From assembly GCA_027415455.1 (NCBI GenBank), contig DAIBSV010000045.1, positions 1-12,881 of the forward strand: a DNA stretch of 12,881 nt, in the 5' to 3' direction. Each line of letters starts with the position of its first letter. Position 1 is the stretch's first letter. The translations under genes and the position numbers were made by a program. The notes under the pieces are model-generated. The model was not told where the DNA came from. It saw nothing but the letters and a program-made list of their open reading frames with translations, and made no database searches. This DNA comes from Nitrospirota bacterium. GTDB lineage: Bacteria; Nitrospirota_A; Leptospirillia; Leptospirillales; Leptospirillaceae. This document shows positions 12,660 through 12,881 of the stretch, piece after piece.

Positions 12660-12881
12660 AGAACACCCCCACATGCGTGGGGAAGACTTCCTCCGGACTT
12701 GTTGCGCCCTTCTTTCCGTGGGAACACCCCCACATGCGTGGGGAAGACTGACGAGAGCCAGGATTTCGTCACGTGCAGTCAGGAACACCCCCACATGCGT
12801 GGGGAAGACTGGTCCTCGCCCCGCCGTCTTTTGTCTCGTAGAGGAACACCCCCACATGCGTGGGGAAGACGTATGTCCGCT
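12660..12881 (-). CRISPR. CRISPR array, type I-E-like repeat, trailer end (continues beyond right edge)
   Basis: Four 28-nt repeats start at 12660, 12721, 12782 and 12843, an exact 61-nt period. The spacers at 12688-12720, 12749-12781 and 12810-12842 are each 33 nt and unrelated to one another; a fourth spacer is cut after 11 nt. The repeat core is the palindrome CCCCACATGCGTGGGG. Read on the minus strand it begins GTCTTCCCCACGCATG and ends GGGTGTTCC, the form and length of type I-E repeats, so I infer leftward transcription with the leader off the right edge. The 12660 copy differs at one terminal base (A for G), as expected of the trailer-end repeat. No cas gene is in the window. I saw no match of the spacers to the rest of the window by eye. 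Confidence 0.96.

Noticed and set aside
12627..12857. 76-aa minus-strand ORF with repeated PHACGG / SPRMWGC-like segments
   Set aside because: It is the CRISPR array read as protein. The recurring peptides come from the 28-nt repeat in different frames, a well-known false gene.

Overview
The window looks like part of a bacterial accessory element, either a plasmid or a phage/prophage. Every gene I can support is on the minus strand, so it should be read from right (12881) to left (1). Genes are short and tightly packed, often with 4- or 14-nt overlaps, and nearly all have a strong GGAG-type ribosome binding site. There are no rRNA, tRNA, ribosomal-protein or other core housekeeping genes. Two predicted lipoproteins and a signal-peptide protein indicate a diderm host. 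The combination of a type I-E-like CRISPR repeat, moderately high GC and this gene set reminds me of acid-mine-drainage Leptospirillum (Nitrospirota) elements, but that attribution is a weak inference that I cannot verify.

Right end (12457-12881): a CRISPR array with four 28-nt repeats at an exact 61-nt period runs off the window edge. Repeat orientation and a degenerate last repeat suggest that transcription comes from the right and that 12660 is the trailer end. Between the array and the first gene lie a perfect 23-bp palindrome and a promoter-like element.

Module 1 (12456-9363), in transcription order: a phage-type conserved protein, an unrecognised 168-aa protein, a zinc-ribbon/Lar-like protein, an HTH plus GIY-YIG nuclease fusion, and an RtcB-type RNA ligase. 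Module 2 (9224-6754): a four-cysteine zinc-finger protein, two small phage-type proteins, a calcineurin-like phosphoesterase, a MazG-like pyrophosphohydrolase, a PD-(D/E)XK nuclease-like protein and a tiny lipoprotein. Module 3 (6745-3327): a PcfJ-domain protein overlapping an SNF2-type helicase by 4 nt. Module 4 (3237-1): a polytopic membrane protein, an unrecognised 179-aa protein, a lipoprotein, two adjacent ribbon-helix-helix-like regulators, and the start of a secreted protein cut by the window edge.

Taken together, modules 1 and 2 read as a nucleic-acid repair and nucleotide-metabolism cargo of the kind phages and plasmids use to survive host defence. Module 3 is DNA handling, possibly replication or transfer. 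Module 4 is an envelope module with its own regulators. The strongest non-coding signal is a shared AT-rich promoter-like element upstream of three transcription units (near 12495, 9330 and 1050). In two of them a TTGAC box sits 18 nt before TATATT, and 31 of 40 positions match by hand alignment.
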